Shown here piece after piece: positions 17,030-26,092 of a stretch of DNA of 64,000 bases. The stretch is taken from contig JBBDXW010000071.1 of the NCBI GenBank assembly GCA_040902105.1, positions 1 through 64,000 of the forward strand. Direction: 5' to 3'. The DNA is from IDS-8 sp040902105 (GTDB lineage: Bacteria > Pseudomonadota > Gammaproteobacteria > Steroidobacterales > Woeseiaceae). The position numbers were made by a program, and so were the translations under genes. Below the pieces are notes generated by a model, which was given only the letters and a program-made list of their open reading frames with translations, was not told the DNA's origin and made no database searches. Position 1 is the first letter of the stretch. Each line of letters starts with the position of its first letter.

Positions 17030-18187
17030 TCATGCCAGGCGCAAGGCGCCGGCGTCCCATTGCGACTCGGCGAAGTGGTAGTCAGCCGCAAGGCCAGAGT
17101 GGAGGTCTGCGCCTGCCTCCGCCTTTTCCGCGAGCCGATAGAGTATCGCGGCATTGACGGCCGCTTCGCGGCGCTCGGGATTGATATGTTCGAAGTCGGG
17201 CAGGATGCTCTGACCGAGCGCGTGCTCGAACAACGACTGCCGGAATCCATCCAATTCGGAGCCGCCGTGCAAGTTCGGGCGAAAGACGTATGCGGTGATA
17301 CCGGCGACCACATCGGCCACCTGCAGCGCCGCGTGCTGCTTCGAATCGCCGAAGGTTGGCTGACGGGAATATCGCCATCCAAGCGACTCCGTGTGCCCTC
17401 GTTGCCTCGCAACGGCAATACCGGGATCGTCGCCGTCGCCAGACATATGCTTCATATTGGATGCGAGAGGCTTGCTTTCGTCACAGGTTAGTGCGATGGG
17501 CAGTCCCTTGCTACCCCAATGGTTGAGATGGCTCCAAAGTGATGTTGTCGCTAAGTCTCCCAGCCAAACTCCCTTGTCAGGCAGCGTCCCGGGAATCGAG
17601 GCGTTGTCTGCGAGGATTGGACCGCGAGATGCGCGGGCGAAGCGAAGCAGGGAATCGAAAGGGTCCCGGTCGGTGGCGTTGTCGGCTAGGGAGAACAGCA
17701 GCGGGGCCCGATCTGCGTCCAATGTGCGCAGGTAGGCCTGTAGCTCATCGAGGGCGCGCTGCGCGTCGGCTTCGCGCCCGTGGAACCAAACGTAGAGGAC
17801 CATCGCCACGAACCGATGCAGGTTCTTTGTGTATAGCAACTGTGGATCGTTTTTGAACACGGGCTCAAGCACATATTCGAAGAAATGGGCGCACAGCGCT
17901 AGCATTTTGTCGTGAACGGTTACGGCATAGCGGCCTTTGACGCTGGTCAGGATATGACCGGCGAGCCGAAGTCCTTGAGGGGAACGCAACAACTTGGCCG
18001 CCTTCAGCTCTGGCATCTGCACCGGAAACCGCGCACGTGCCTCGCGGATGATCTCCGCAGCCTCGGTGTCCGAGATGGCTACCGAGCTGAATGCGAAGTA
18101 GCGCTGGTCCTGGTCGAGCAGTGCGGGTCCGGTGTTGCCGGATTCGTCGCAGAACAGCTCGATTTCGTTGGGTCCCCGGGGCATCAT
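17030..18187 (-). CDS. DUF3800-domain protein
   Basis: About 385 residues from the ATG at 18187 (a second ATG follows at once). DUF3800 features are present: FCDESGNTG at the N-terminus, RYFAFSSVAI, and near the C-terminus QHAALQVADVVAGITAY, which places conserved acidic residues for an RNase H-like active site. Such proteins are frequent on defence islands and mobile elements, but their activity is poorly established. The frame to 18301 is open but the added residues look non-coding. No clear ribosome site precedes the start. It is the first gene of a two-gene unit with the HEPN-like gene. Confidence 0.78.
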   Translation of the reverse strand: MMPRGPNEIELFCDESGNTGPALLDQDQRYFAFSSVAISDTEAAEIIREARARFPVQMPELKAAKLLRSPQGLRLAGHILTSVKGRYAVTVHDKMLALCAHFFEYVLEPVFKNDPQLLYTKNLHRFVAMVLYVWFHGREADAQRALDELQAYLRTLDADRAPLLFSLADNATDRDPFDSLLRFARASRGPILADNASIPGTLPDKGVWLGDLATTSLWSHLNHWGSKGLPIALTCDESKPLASNMKHMSGDGDDPGIAVARQRGHTESLGWRYSRQPTFGDSKQHAALQVADVVAGITAYVFRPNLHGGSELDGFRQSLFEHALGQSILPDFEHINPERREAAVNAAILYRLAEKAEAGADLHSGLAADYHFAESQWDAGALRLA

Positions 18188-19026
18188 CGGTGGGTGATAT
18201 AGAGTGCAACAGGGACTCGACGAGCCGACATCTCCGCCGAGTCTAACGGACATCCGGCGTAAAGACGAAGTCGGCGGCCGACGGTCCGAAAGGGCGCTCA
18301 ACGACTAGCTTCCAAGAGCTCCAAAGATCTTCCAATATTTCCCCTTGGTACGTCGGAAAACAATGCCTTACGCGCAAGTCGACCGAAGTTTGTTGGAAGA
18401 ACGGGCTATTTGTTTCCGCAATAGCTTGCCTTCGTCGTGCGATTCCGTCGCTCTCCGCTAGTCGAATTCCCCACGTTATTGATCGTCGGGCTTGCGATAT
18501 GGCCCAGAGAGTCACCCGTCAAGGAGCTTTATGAACTCGTGTGGTCGCGAAACGCTTTGACATCTCCGACGTAGGCTTCGCAAAGGCATGCCGTCGAGAG
18601 AACGTTCCGTTAGTACGCGCGTCGGCAGAAAATGGCGGACCCGGACTGCGGGTTTCGCTCGCGGCTGTGAGCGGCAATGGCCGCAGTAGAAGTGCTTGTT
18701 CTCATACTTGGCGGGAATGTGGTTCATGAGCATGCGTAGCCGATTCAGAGCCGGCATCAATTGATAGTTCTGTTTCAGGGTAAGGTACAGGTTGGATCGG
18801 AAGGTGATTACGGTCCCGGCCTTTAGGCCGGCTGGTTACCATGGATCTTCCCTGCTCAACTTGGCTGAGTATCGCTGGCAGGTAGCCGGCTATGCCAAGG
18901 CACCTGATGCCGGGGCCCAAATCTGGATCAACGTCACCGTCAATGTTTCCGCTATATGTGGCGAAGAATTCCTAGAGGAAGCGTATCATCGGATTCTCAG
19001 CATCCAGTATCCGGCTTAGGGATTTC
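18188..19026. other. Intergenic stretch with no supported gene
   Basis: No family-level coding signal on either strand. A 75-codon frame at 18792-19019 (ending LEEAYHRILSIQYPA) stops eight bases before the TIR gene and could be a small leader gene, but it has no recognisable motif. CCGGCCT-TT-AGGCCGG at 18816-18831 is a short perfect palindrome inside it. Confidence 0.4.
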
Positions 19027-19953
19027 GTGCAGGCATTCATCTCCTACTCGCATCGTGATGAGGAGGCGCTCGATCGTCTTCATACCCACCTTTCGGTGCT
19101 CCAGCGTGAAGGCGCTATTACGACATGGATAGACCGAGAAATCCTAGCTGGTGCCGAGTTGGATGCAAGCATCTCGGCCGCGCTTGAATCGAGTCAACTG
19201 TTTCTCATTCTCGTAAGCCCCGACTTTTTAGCCTCTGACTATTGCTATGAAAGGGAGATGACTCGCGCACTTGAGCGACATGATGAGGGCGAGGCACGGG
19301 TAGTACCAATAATCGTTGAACCGTGCGACTGGAAAAATTCACCGCTAAAAAAGCTAAAGGCAATTCCCAAAGACGGGAAGCCGATCAGTGAATGGACCAA
19401 TGAAAACGCCGCGTACTTGAACATCGTGACCGAGCTTCGGCGACTTCTGACCAGCCCATCGGTACCTCGCGCTAGCAATGCTTCCGTAGAAGCTGAACCA
19501 GCACGGCGGTACCGTGCGAAGCAAGATTTCGACGAAATCGATCGAGCAGACTTCAGAGATAGGTCATTCGCAATAATCCGAAGTCACTTCGAGAACTCCA
19601 TTGCTGAGATCAATACGGTAGATAATTTCCGCGGACGGTTTCGCGATCTTGGCCCTACGAGTTTCACCTGCACCGTGATCAACCGCCTCAAGGACAGAGG
19701 AATAGCGTACATAACGGTTCACTGCGTTTCGAGTAACCATGGATTCGGCGATATCAGCTACTCCTACGCGGAAAATGCGTCTGCAAGTACTGCCAATGGC
19801 TGGCTGCAGGTCGATTGCGACGAGTATGACCTCTATCTCCGAACGAATAGTTTTCACGGTCTTGGCCAGGACGAAGCGCGTGTATCTCAGCAATCAGCAG
19901 CGGAGCTTCTTTGGAAGGACTTCATTGAGCGTGCAGGTATCACCTATGAGTAA
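19027..19953 (+). CDS. TIR-domain protein with unknown C-terminal domain (308 aa)
   Basis: Residues 1-140 form a bacterial TIR domain: MQAFISYSHRDEEALDRL, the BB-loop region WIDREILAGAELDASI, and LFLILVSPDFLASDYCYERE with E75 as the likely catalytic glutamate for NAD+ cleavage. Residues 165-305 form an alpha/beta domain that I do not recognise, probably the sensor or partner-binding part. The start is a GTG at 19027 with AGGG nearby. Its stop codon TAA is directly followed by the GTG of a zinc-ribbon ORF, and a third small ORF follows one base later. TIR effectors in bacteria are commonly anti-phage NADases. Confidence 0.85.
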   Translation: MQAFISYSHRDEEALDRLHTHLSVLQREGAITTWIDREILAGAELDASISAALESSQLFLILVSPDFLASDYCYEREMTRALERHDEGEARVVPIIVEPCDWKNSPLKKLKAIPKDGKPISEWTNENAAYLNIVTELRRLLTSPSVPRASNASVEAEPARRYRAKQDFDEIDRADFRDRSFAIIRSHFENSIAEINTVDNFRGRFRDLGPTSFTCTVINRLKDRGIAYITVHCVSSNHGFGDISYSYAENASASTANGWLQVDCDEYDLYLRTNSFHGLGQDEARVSQQSAAELLWKDFIERAGITYE

Positions 19954-20109
19954 GTGGTCCGATATCGCTGCCTTAACTGTGGCGAACGCTTCGAAACAGA
20001 AGCGTTGACTGAGGGTGAAGTCGAAGCTGCAAAGCGGGACAACAAGCCACTGGGCCCGATACGCTGCCCGAAATGCGGCCGCTCCGATTACCGTGAAGGA
20101 TGGGAATAG
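19954..20109 (+). CDS. Small zinc-ribbon protein (51 aa) in the TIR operon
   Basis: A GTG-started frame that begins on the base after the TIR stop codon. The protein reads VVRYRCLNCGERFETEAL at the start and has C6/C9 and C38/C41 as two CxxC knuckles (RCLNC and RCPKC), a classical zinc ribbon, with a charged linker between them. It ends YREGWE at 20109, one base before the next start codon. Tight packing with the TIR gene suggests a functional link, perhaps as accessory or inhibitor. It is short and was recognised only by its cysteine pattern and position. Confidence 0.68.
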   Translation: MVRYRCLNCGERFETEALTEGEVEAAKRDNKPLGPIRCPKCGRSDYREGWE

Positions 20110-20110
20110 C

Positions 20111-20305
20111 ATGAGTCTGAAGAACTATGAAGTTGCGGTGCGCAAGGAAGACGAACCGATCGATCTGCAGAATGCCGATTGGCATGTAAAGGTGAGGGCG
20201 GAATCGCCAAGTGATGCACTTGAGCTAGGAAACCAGATCTTTCGTCTTGCAATGTCCGACTTCGATCCTGACGATTACTACTTTCACGCATTTGGGCCAC
20301 AGTAG
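20111..20305 (+). CDS. Small protein (64 aa), third gene of the TIR operon
   Basis: The ATG at 20111 follows the zinc-ribbon stop by one base, with GAAGGATGGG as ribosome site. The sequence is acidic and probably alpha/beta: MSLKNYEVAVRKEDEP, then ADWHVKVRAESPSDALELG and MSDFDPDDYYFHAF. There is no membrane segment and no family that I recognise. The alternation of a strand-forming start and a helix around ESPSDALELGNQIF suggests a small ferredoxin-like or dodecin-like fold, but that is a guess. Position argues for co-expression with the TIR protein. Confidence 0.62.
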   Translation: MSLKNYEVAVRKEDEPIDLQNADWHVKVRAESPSDALELGNQIFRLAMSDFDPDDYYFHAFGPQ

Positions 20306-20325
20306 AAACGAAACGCAATTCGCGC

Positions 20326-20592
20326 ATGAGAGAACCCGGCTCATGGGACGAAATTACGCAGCCGATGGGTCCGATACCACGAAGGATCGATTCAAGGAAC
20401 AATTTCCCGCCGATCGCCCGCGCGGCAATCGCGGAATCGGCCGAACCTGCACAGCTCAGTGGTGTCCCCATCCGCGTCACGTCTGTCGCAATGCTTATTC
20501 GCTTGAAGGACTGCGAAATCGCGGCCAACAGCGAGAGCCGCGACGAACACGTCGCCGACATCGAGCTGCTGCGCCACCGAGAGACGCAATGA
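20326..20592 (+). CDS. Hypothetical protein (88 aa), weak
   Basis: An open frame with an ATG at 20326, 20 bp after the previous gene and 28 bp before the membrane-protein gene. It has no known motif; the C-terminal half (VPIRVTSVAMLIRLKDCEIAAN) could form a beta-helix pattern. The opposite strand is also open here, so coding status is uncertain. Confidence 0.35.
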   Translation: MREPGSWDEITQPMGPIPRRIDSRNNFPPIARAAIAESAEPAQLSGVPIRVTSVAMLIRLKDCEIAANSESRDEHVADIELLRHRETQ

Positions 20593-20620
20593 TCGCAACG
20601 ATGCCCGCGGCGAGATACTG

Positions 20621-21328
20621 ATGGACAACATCGCCGAGTGGTGGGCGAACTTCTTTGAGCACGCGACGTTTTGGAGCGCGTTCTGGCCGGCTGTTTGGGG
20701 TGCCGTCGTCGGCGCCGCAGCGGCGTTCCTGCTCGAGCGTCGATACCGAGAGCGCGAGCGCATCGCGCGCGAAGTGGGCGAATGCAACAGGCTGATCTTC
20801 ACGCTCGGTCAGATGCTTAGCACCCTCGAGGATTTCCAGGAGGTGCTGTTCGAGCATCCACGGAAGGCGCACGGCCGCGAGCCAAAGTGGAACGAGATCG
20901 GAGCGCTACCGGGCGCACCGACAAGCGGGCCGGCATTTGTCATCGGCGAGTATACGTTTCTGCTCGAGGATCGCGACACAACGAGCGACACGCCGAAGGT
21001 TCTCGGTCGCGCTTACTTCGCGGCGAGCCGCTTCAACTCCGCACTCGCGCTCGTTCACGAACGCACGGCGCTTTACGATCGCCACCAGCTGCAACGCGTG
21101 GCGACGCAATTCTCAGTTGGATCGGAGGCCGCGCCCGGCATCATTGAGACGGAGGCGCTCGGCAAGCGCATCGAGCAGCTCACGATGATGCTAGCCGAGG
21201 ACCTCCCGGAAGCCATCGATATCTTCCGGACAGTCCTCGGCCAGTTGCACGAGACTCTGTCCGCTCGGTACCCCGGCCGGCAGTTCATCAACCTATCGCC
21301 GATGGACGGGACCGAGCCGCGCACGTGA
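20621..21328 (+). CDS. Single-pass membrane protein of unknown function (235 aa)
   Basis: An N-terminal membrane segment (residues 17-38, FWSAFWPAVWGAVVGAAAAFLL) is followed by a basic stop (ERRYRERERIAR) and a long helical cytoplasmic part with a probable coiled coil around residues 175-215. I know similar membrane-anchored hypothetical proteins from bacterial accessory DNA, but have no function for them. The gene lies last before the att-like module at 21.4 kb. The start ATG lacks a strong ribosome site but fits the membrane segment well. Confidence 0.68.
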   Translation: MDNIAEWWANFFEHATFWSAFWPAVWGAVVGAAAAFLLERRYRERERIAREVGECNRLIFTLGQMLSTLEDFQEVLFEHPRKAHGREPKWNEIGALPGAPTSGPAFVIGEYTFLLEDRDTTSDTPKVLGRAYFAASRFNSALALVHERTALYDRHQLQRVATQFSVGSEAAPGIIETEALGKRIEQLTMMLAEDLPEAIDIFRTVLGQLHETLSARYPGRQFINLSPMDGTEPRT

Positions 21329-21415
21329 GCGGGGGACGCTTCGAGGCCAAGAGCGCACGGCCCGCAGAAAGGAGGACATTAAATTCGCGCGTCGCATGCG
21401 AGAATGGTCCCCTTG

Positions 21416-21720
21416 GTCCGCGTGTCGGTCGGAAAATTTGCGTGAGTCAGTGATGCACGGTCCTGCATGGTGATGAAAAATTAAGCAACGGGCGCCCCGG
21501 CAACTGGTTGAAATAAAAAGCAAAATCAACCACTTAAGCGGTCTGAAAAGACTGCACTCAGCTATCACAGATCTGGGGAACTGACGCTCAATCAACGAGT
21601 TGTCGAGTTCAAGCAGTGACTCCGCCGAGCTGTGCGTGAGTTTTGCGTGAGTTGCAGGATCGACGATCTTGCCGAGGCCTGCAGGGCGATAAGCTCGCAT
21701 TCCATGGTGAGAAATCCAAC
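21416..21720. repeat. att-like module 1 (extended)
   Basis: Begins with TCCGCGTGTCGGT, identical to part of tRNA-Phe. Then follow TTTGCGTGAG, the TGCAT/ATG hairpin, GGGCGCCCCGGCAACTGG-like block and CTGAAAAGACT. A second part (21577-21720) contains GTGCGTGAGTTTTGCGTGAG. Both parts recur together at 59.43-59.73 kb; the first part also recurs at 24.85, 28.5 and 47.6 kb. Confidence 0.75.
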
Positions 21721-21973
21721 CCGTAGCAGAGATTCGGATGGCGATCTCCGGCACCTCCTGAAGCGCTACGGCTGTCCGATGCCATTTCACGCTGCGCGGA
21801 CGTTCTTCCTTGGGAGCTTTGCTTTGATCAATGGCCTATGACGCCAGGAACGAAACGCCTTCCGGACGAGCTTCAACAGACGCAGCGGGATCTCGCCACT
21901 GAGATGGGCGAGGGGCCTGGGGATGAGGTGTCCTGGCTGGGATCCCAAGCACGGTCACTCGATCCGCGTAAGA

Positions 21974-23557
21974 CTACTTCCCACCGTACCGCTCCAGGAT
22001 TTCGACAATCGCAACGTTGCCCGTCTCTTTGGCGGCGGCCAACAACGTCGCGCCGTCATTCCTGATCCGCTCGACGAGCCGAGGTTCCTCCTCCAGAACG
22101 GACACCAACCTTTCCGTCCAGCCGAATGCCACGAGATCGAACACGTCCCGCGAGCGTTTCAGGAGAAAGTCGCGCAGTTCCGACCGTCCCGCATGGTGCG
22201 CGTATCCGACAGGCGTACCGCCGTGCATCCTGCTTCGCACGTCCAGGCGCGCGCCCCGATCCATCAAGAGTTCGAGCATCTCGCGATGACCCGCCCAGGC
22301 GGCCTCGTGGAGCGCGCCGCGACCGTTCATCGCCATAGCGTTCGGATCGGTGCCGAGATCGAGCAACAGGCGAGCGGCATCCAGCCGGTTCGTCTGCGCA
22401 AGCTGGACCAGCAAGCCCGGTTGGCAGTTCAGGCCCGCGTGGCTGGATAAGAGACGTTTGGCTTCGCCCGCGTCGCGCCCGACAACGGCCATTCGAAAAC
22501 GATCCTCCGTGGAAAGATCCGGACGGGGCGCGCCGTGGGCCACCAACAGATCGAGAACGTCGCCGTGACCGCTCAGCACGGCGTTCGAGACATAGGTCCG
22601 ATGGGTATAGCGATTATCACGCCCGGAAGCGTCGGCACCGTGCTCGAGGAGCAGCCGCGCGCGATCGACGAGCCCGGCTTGCACGGCCTGCGCCAACAGG
22701 AAGTTGAGCGTTGATTCTTCCGCGGGATGATCGGGGTTTACCGGCGCGTCGGCCGTCAAACCGCGCGACAGCAGGAACTCCAGCCATTCGTTGCTCGGCG
22801 AGAAATGGCAGTTGTAGAGGCCCTGACTGTCATTGGGGTTGGCGCCCGCGTCGAGCAGGATCTCCGCTAGCTCGCGCGCGCGCGGATGCGGCGGCTGGTT
22901 GACGCGGCCCGATTCACCCTCGCCGATCACCCCCGTTAGCGTCGTCCATCGCCAGCCGCCCCATCCATGGCTGCCGTCGACGTAGAACCGCGCATCGGCT
23001 TCGTGGCGCAGCAACAGACGCGCCGCATCGACCGCGTCACGCGCGGGCGGCGCTTCCGGGACGCGACTGTAGCCCAGGTACATCAACGGCGGCCACGCGC
23101 GTGGTCCCCCAACCTGTTTGGCGCACGCGGGATGCTTCTCGAGATGCGCGCCCAAAGCCGCGGTGTCGAATGCCGCCGCCGCGGCGAATACGCTCGCGGC
23201 AGTCAACTCGGGCATTTCGGCGAGCAGTCCGGCGGCGCGTTGGTGACGATTGACGTGCTCTTCCTCCGAATAGCAAAGACACGCCAGATCGGTAAACTGC
23301 TCGGCCAGCTGATCGGTCGAGCGTGCGGCATCGAGCGCGGTCGCGACTGCTTCGCGCAACTCGACCCATCCGGGGTGACCGTATTGCCGCGCCACGACGA
23401 GCTGGGCATCCCGCAATGTCGAGAATCGATCAGGCTTCGGATGATGTTCCCGAATCGTCGTAAGCGTTTCGGGATGCTTCTCGAGAAAACCCTTAAGAAG
23501 GGATTTCGCCTGTTTTCGCAGACTCGCGAGACTGGGACGTGCTGGTAGTTTGGAAAT
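21974..23557 (-). CDS. Ankyrin-repeat protein, possible ATT start
   Basis: About 527 residues. The N-terminus (SKLPARPSLASLRKQAKSLLKGF) is the usual start of a family of long ankyrin proteins, followed by a helical region and several ankyrin repeats between residues 150 and 525, for example DAARLLLDLGTDPNAMAMNGRGALHEAAWAGHREML and ALHEAAWAGH. Ankyrin repeats mediate protein binding; no enzymatic domain is seen. A strong AAAGGAGG lies five bases before an ATT codon at 23557, exactly where homologues begin. The alternative is a GTG at 23581 without ribosome site. The gene sits between att-like modules 1 and 2. Confidence 0.85.
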   Translation of the reverse strand: MSKLPARPSLASLRKQAKSLLKGFLEKHPETLTTIREHHPKPDRFSTLRDAQLVVARQYGHPGWVELREAVATALDAARSTDQLAEQFTDLACLCYSEEEHVNRHQRAAGLLAEMPELTAASVFAAAAAFDTAALGAHLEKHPACAKQVGGPRAWPPLMYLGYSRVPEAPPARDAVDAARLLLRHEADARFYVDGSHGWGGWRWTTLTGVIGEGESGRVNQPPHPRARELAEILLDAGANPNDSQGLYNCHFSPSNEWLEFLLSRGLTADAPVNPDHPAEESTLNFLLAQAVQAGLVDRARLLLEHGADASGRDNRYTHRTYVSNAVLSGHGDVLDLLVAHGAPRPDLSTEDRFRMAVVGRDAGEAKRLLSSHAGLNCQPGLLVQLAQTNRLDAARLLLDLGTDPNAMAMNGRGALHEAAWAGHREMLELLMDRGARLDVRSRMHGGTPVGYAHHAGRSELRDFLLKRSRDVFDLVAFGWTERLVSVLEEEPRLVERIRNDGATLLAAAKETGNVAIVEILERYGGK

Positions 23558-23770
23558 GGAGTCCTCCTTTCGATTAATCACCCCGTGTCCGCGATAACCG
23601 GGTCGAAAGAAGGATCGATATGTGGTCTACACCGGCACAGCGTACGTACCGGGTAACCAGGCAGGAGTTGATTCCCTTGCCGCGGACGGGGGGCATCCTG
23701 GCGATGCGCTGGCTCGAGTATAACGATCCGTCCATTCCGAGCACAAGGCTCCCGCCGGGCTCGCGAACCA

Positions 23771-24011
23771 TGATGGCGCGGGGGACTTCCCGGCCTGGTT
23801 CGCCGAGAATCGCGCAGCTCCCCGGCCTACGGTGTTCACCAAGGGCAATCACGAAGACTTCGATCACGAAACGGATCGCCCAATCGGGCACTCCCAGGGC
23901 AGGAAAGACCGTTTCGGCGACCTGCAAGACGAGCCAGGCACCGATTGCATAAATTGCAACGGTGTGAAAAACCCTGCGTAGGCGCAGGTGTTTAAAAAAT
24001 GAGTTGAGCAT
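23771..24011 (-). pseudogene. TolB/cyclase-type N-terminus fused to antisense phosphoesterase sequence
   Basis: From the ATG at 24011 the frame gives FFKHLRLRRVFHTVAIYAIG, then AWLVLQVAETVFPALGVPDWA, the typical N-terminus and membrane segment of a TolB/adenylate-cyclase-like protein family. After VFVIALG the similarity stops. From 23771 to 23860 the plus strand instead matches the metallophosphoesterase gene at 27011-27100 (79 of 90 bases by hand count). The two genes join at a stretch where both encode the same bases (AAGGGCAATCACGAAGACTT). The product is a nonsense fusion. Confidence 0.7.
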
Positions 24012-24511
24012 CTGCTTGAGAGTACCAAGTTCTCTCCAGCTTACGTTCGCCCACGACGGCGGTAGCGATCTTCGGGCCAGCGCTCGGTGAGCTGGTCGAG
24101 CGCATCCAATTGCTCTTGAGAATAGCTCTCCTTGGCTTGAAGACTGGTGCGCCACGTTCCCGGGTTATCACCTCTACTATCCTAGCCGGCGGCAGTCCTC
24201 ACCCGCCTTTTCTCTGGTCGTAGACGCGTTGCGATACAAGTGTCGACGTGGTACCAAACGCGATTGATATCGGGCATTCGTGAGTTTTGAGTAAATGAGT
24301 TGTGCAAAGTCCTGGCCTGCAAGCAGAAGACGCTCCGCGCCGACGCGGGTTACGGCAAGGTTCGCTGGGACACCGAGGTCATCAACCGGACGGCGACATG
24401 TCGCCGCTTCCGAAGTCCTCACCATGGTCGCCACCCGCGCGGAGCCGGCGCGCATTGGATACAATAGTACCGACAATACTCATTTACGCACCGACACCGA
24501 CGGAGCAGACG

Positions 24512-24676
24512 ATGCCGACATATTCATACCGTTGCGAACAGTGTGGGAAAACCTTCGAGCGTAACGAGGCGATGAGCGCTCATGAAGCTGCCCGACCGAA
24601 ATGCCCCAAATGCGACAGCGCGAGCGTCCACCAGGTTATGACGCCCTTCTTCGCCAAGACCTCGAAGAAGAGCTGA
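24512..24676 (+). CDS. FmdB-family zinc-ribbon protein (54 aa)
   Basis: MPTYSYRCEQCGKTFE is the classic FmdB start. C8/C11 and C31/C34 form the zinc ribbon, and the Lys-rich C-terminus is normal. The FmdB family is often called a putative regulator, but its function is not established. The start is the ATG at 24512. It stands alone, about 170 bp before att-like module 2. Confidence 0.85.
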   Translation: MPTYSYRCEQCGKTFERNEAMSAHEAARPKCPKCDSASVHQVMTPFFAKTSKKS

Positions 24677-24847
24677 CGAAAGACCGTCACTCAGTACGGA
24701 TTTCCAGAGTGGACAAGAAAACTTCCGCGGAAGCATTTCCTGGAAGTTACTTAAAGAAGTTGACGTAACTGAACGACAGGCTCCTCCGTTCTCATTCGCA
24801 GTCGCACCCGGCATTTAGCCGGACGGAACGTCGATCCCGCTCGATGG

Positions 24848-24971
24848 CGTGCGTGAGTTTTGCGTGAATGAACTCTGCTTAGTCCTGCATTGTGATGCAA
24901 CGGCCGTCCCAGTACGTAATTGAAAAATGTAGCCATGAGGCTCTCACTCGCAAGCTGAAAATCTCCGCATT
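24848..24971. repeat. att-like module 2
   Basis: TGCGTGAGTTTTGCGTGAA, then GTCCTGCATTGTGATGCAA, CGGCCGTCCCAGTACG, TTGAAAAATG and finally CTGAAAATCTCCGC, in the same order as the other modules. A further pair of spaced motifs (TTGCGTGATTCTTGCGTGA) follows at about 25045-25066, as also seen directly after the intact tRNA. Confidence 0.75.
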
Positions 24972-25088
24972 TGAATTGCTCGTAGTTCCGTATTTCTCCC
25001 AAATCTCAATCGGTTACGCTTCCGGCAGGCAACCGATAAAATTGCCTTGCGTGATTCTTGCGTGACCGGCGCCTGCGACTTGCCGGGG

Positions 25089-25817
25089 TCAGTACAGATG
25101 TCTACCGCAGCATGTCTTGTACTTCCTGCCGCTGCCGCACGGACACGGCGTATTGCGTCCGACCTTGGTGCTCCGGGCGGGCTCTTGTCGTCGCGTGCCT
25201 CGTTCCGCCACGGCCTCGAAGATTGATCGCCCCAGGTTGGCGTAGGACGCCAGCGAATCCGGAAACAGGTCGCGTACCGCGCCGGCGAATTCCTCGAACG
25301 TCGTTTCTCTATCCACCTTTTTGCGGGGAGCAGACTCCTCGAAGTAGGCTTGCGCGAGTTGGTGTGAGCTGAAGAATGACAGAACCATCAAAGTTGCGGA
25401 GCATTCGTCGGCCAGCTCGCCGAACAGGTATTCTTCCCAGGTCTCGGACAACCAGTCATGTCCGGCCGAAAAACCGCGTGACCACTGCGAAATCGAAGCG
25501 TCGTCGTCAAAGTTGGCCCATAGGTCATCGTGGAATGCGCAATCGCGTGGCAGCGCATTTCGCCGCGCCAGTACGGCTAGGTTGGTTTCGTTATAGAGGC
25601 TCATGACGAGGCCGAGTATCCTTTCGGCCTCAGCTTCATCTGCAAAATTCAGGCTTTCATCGTTGCCGATCATCGGCAACCATTCCGAAGGAGGGACCGT
25701 CTCCGGCGAGCTTGCGATCGCGAACAAGAATCCCTGGAGCTCGTGAAACGAGAGGGTCTCCGTAGGTCGGGAGGCGTCGCCAAGAAATCGCTCGAGAGCA
25801 GAGTAATCGTCCTGCAT
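25089..25817 (-). CDS. UPF0149/YecA-type protein with C-terminal SEC-C zinc motif
   Basis: 242 residues. The helical N-terminal domain (LSFHELQGFLFAIASSPETVPPSEWLPM through LMVLSFFSSHQLAQAYFEE) is the YecA/YgfB-like UPF0149 fold. The C-terminus PCPCGSGRKYKTCCGRH is a SEC-C metal-binding motif of the kind found at the end of SecA. YecA-type proteins have been linked to SecA and ribosomes. The frame is complete and starts with ATG. It lies on the opposite strand to its neighbours, with no operon. Confidence 0.88.
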   Translation of the reverse strand: MQDDYSALERFLGDASRPTETLSFHELQGFLFAIASSPETVPPSEWLPMIGNDESLNFADEAEAERILGLVMSLYNETNLAVLARRNALPRDCAFHDDLWANFDDDASISQWSRGFSAGHDWLSETWEEYLFGELADECSATLMVLSFFSSHQLAQAYFEESAPRKKVDRETTFEEFAGAVRDLFPDSLASYANLGRSIFEAVAERGTRRQEPARSTKVGRNTPCPCGSGRKYKTCCGRHLY

Positions 25818-26092
25818 TGATCGGGATCTCTTCTACTTCTTCATGGTCAAGTCAGTGACCCGATGAGGCCCTGCAGCCGGTCCCGTACGATGGCGCCACG
25901 TCCTACGCCACCGGTGGAATCCATAAGTCCGGGCAGTATACCCGCGAGCACTTGTGACTCCGCCATTTCGATGCAACGGACGTGACATTCGACGGTTTGA
26001 CCGTGCGCTGGCGGCAAGCTTTTCTCGACTGACGCTTGCAATGCGACGTTTGTCGGATGTTACGCTTCGGCGACGACACGGCGCGCACTACC

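Noticed and set aside
18816..18831. CCGGCCTTTAGGCCGG as terminator
   Set aside because: The loop would be only two bases, there is no T-run, and no gene ends nearby.
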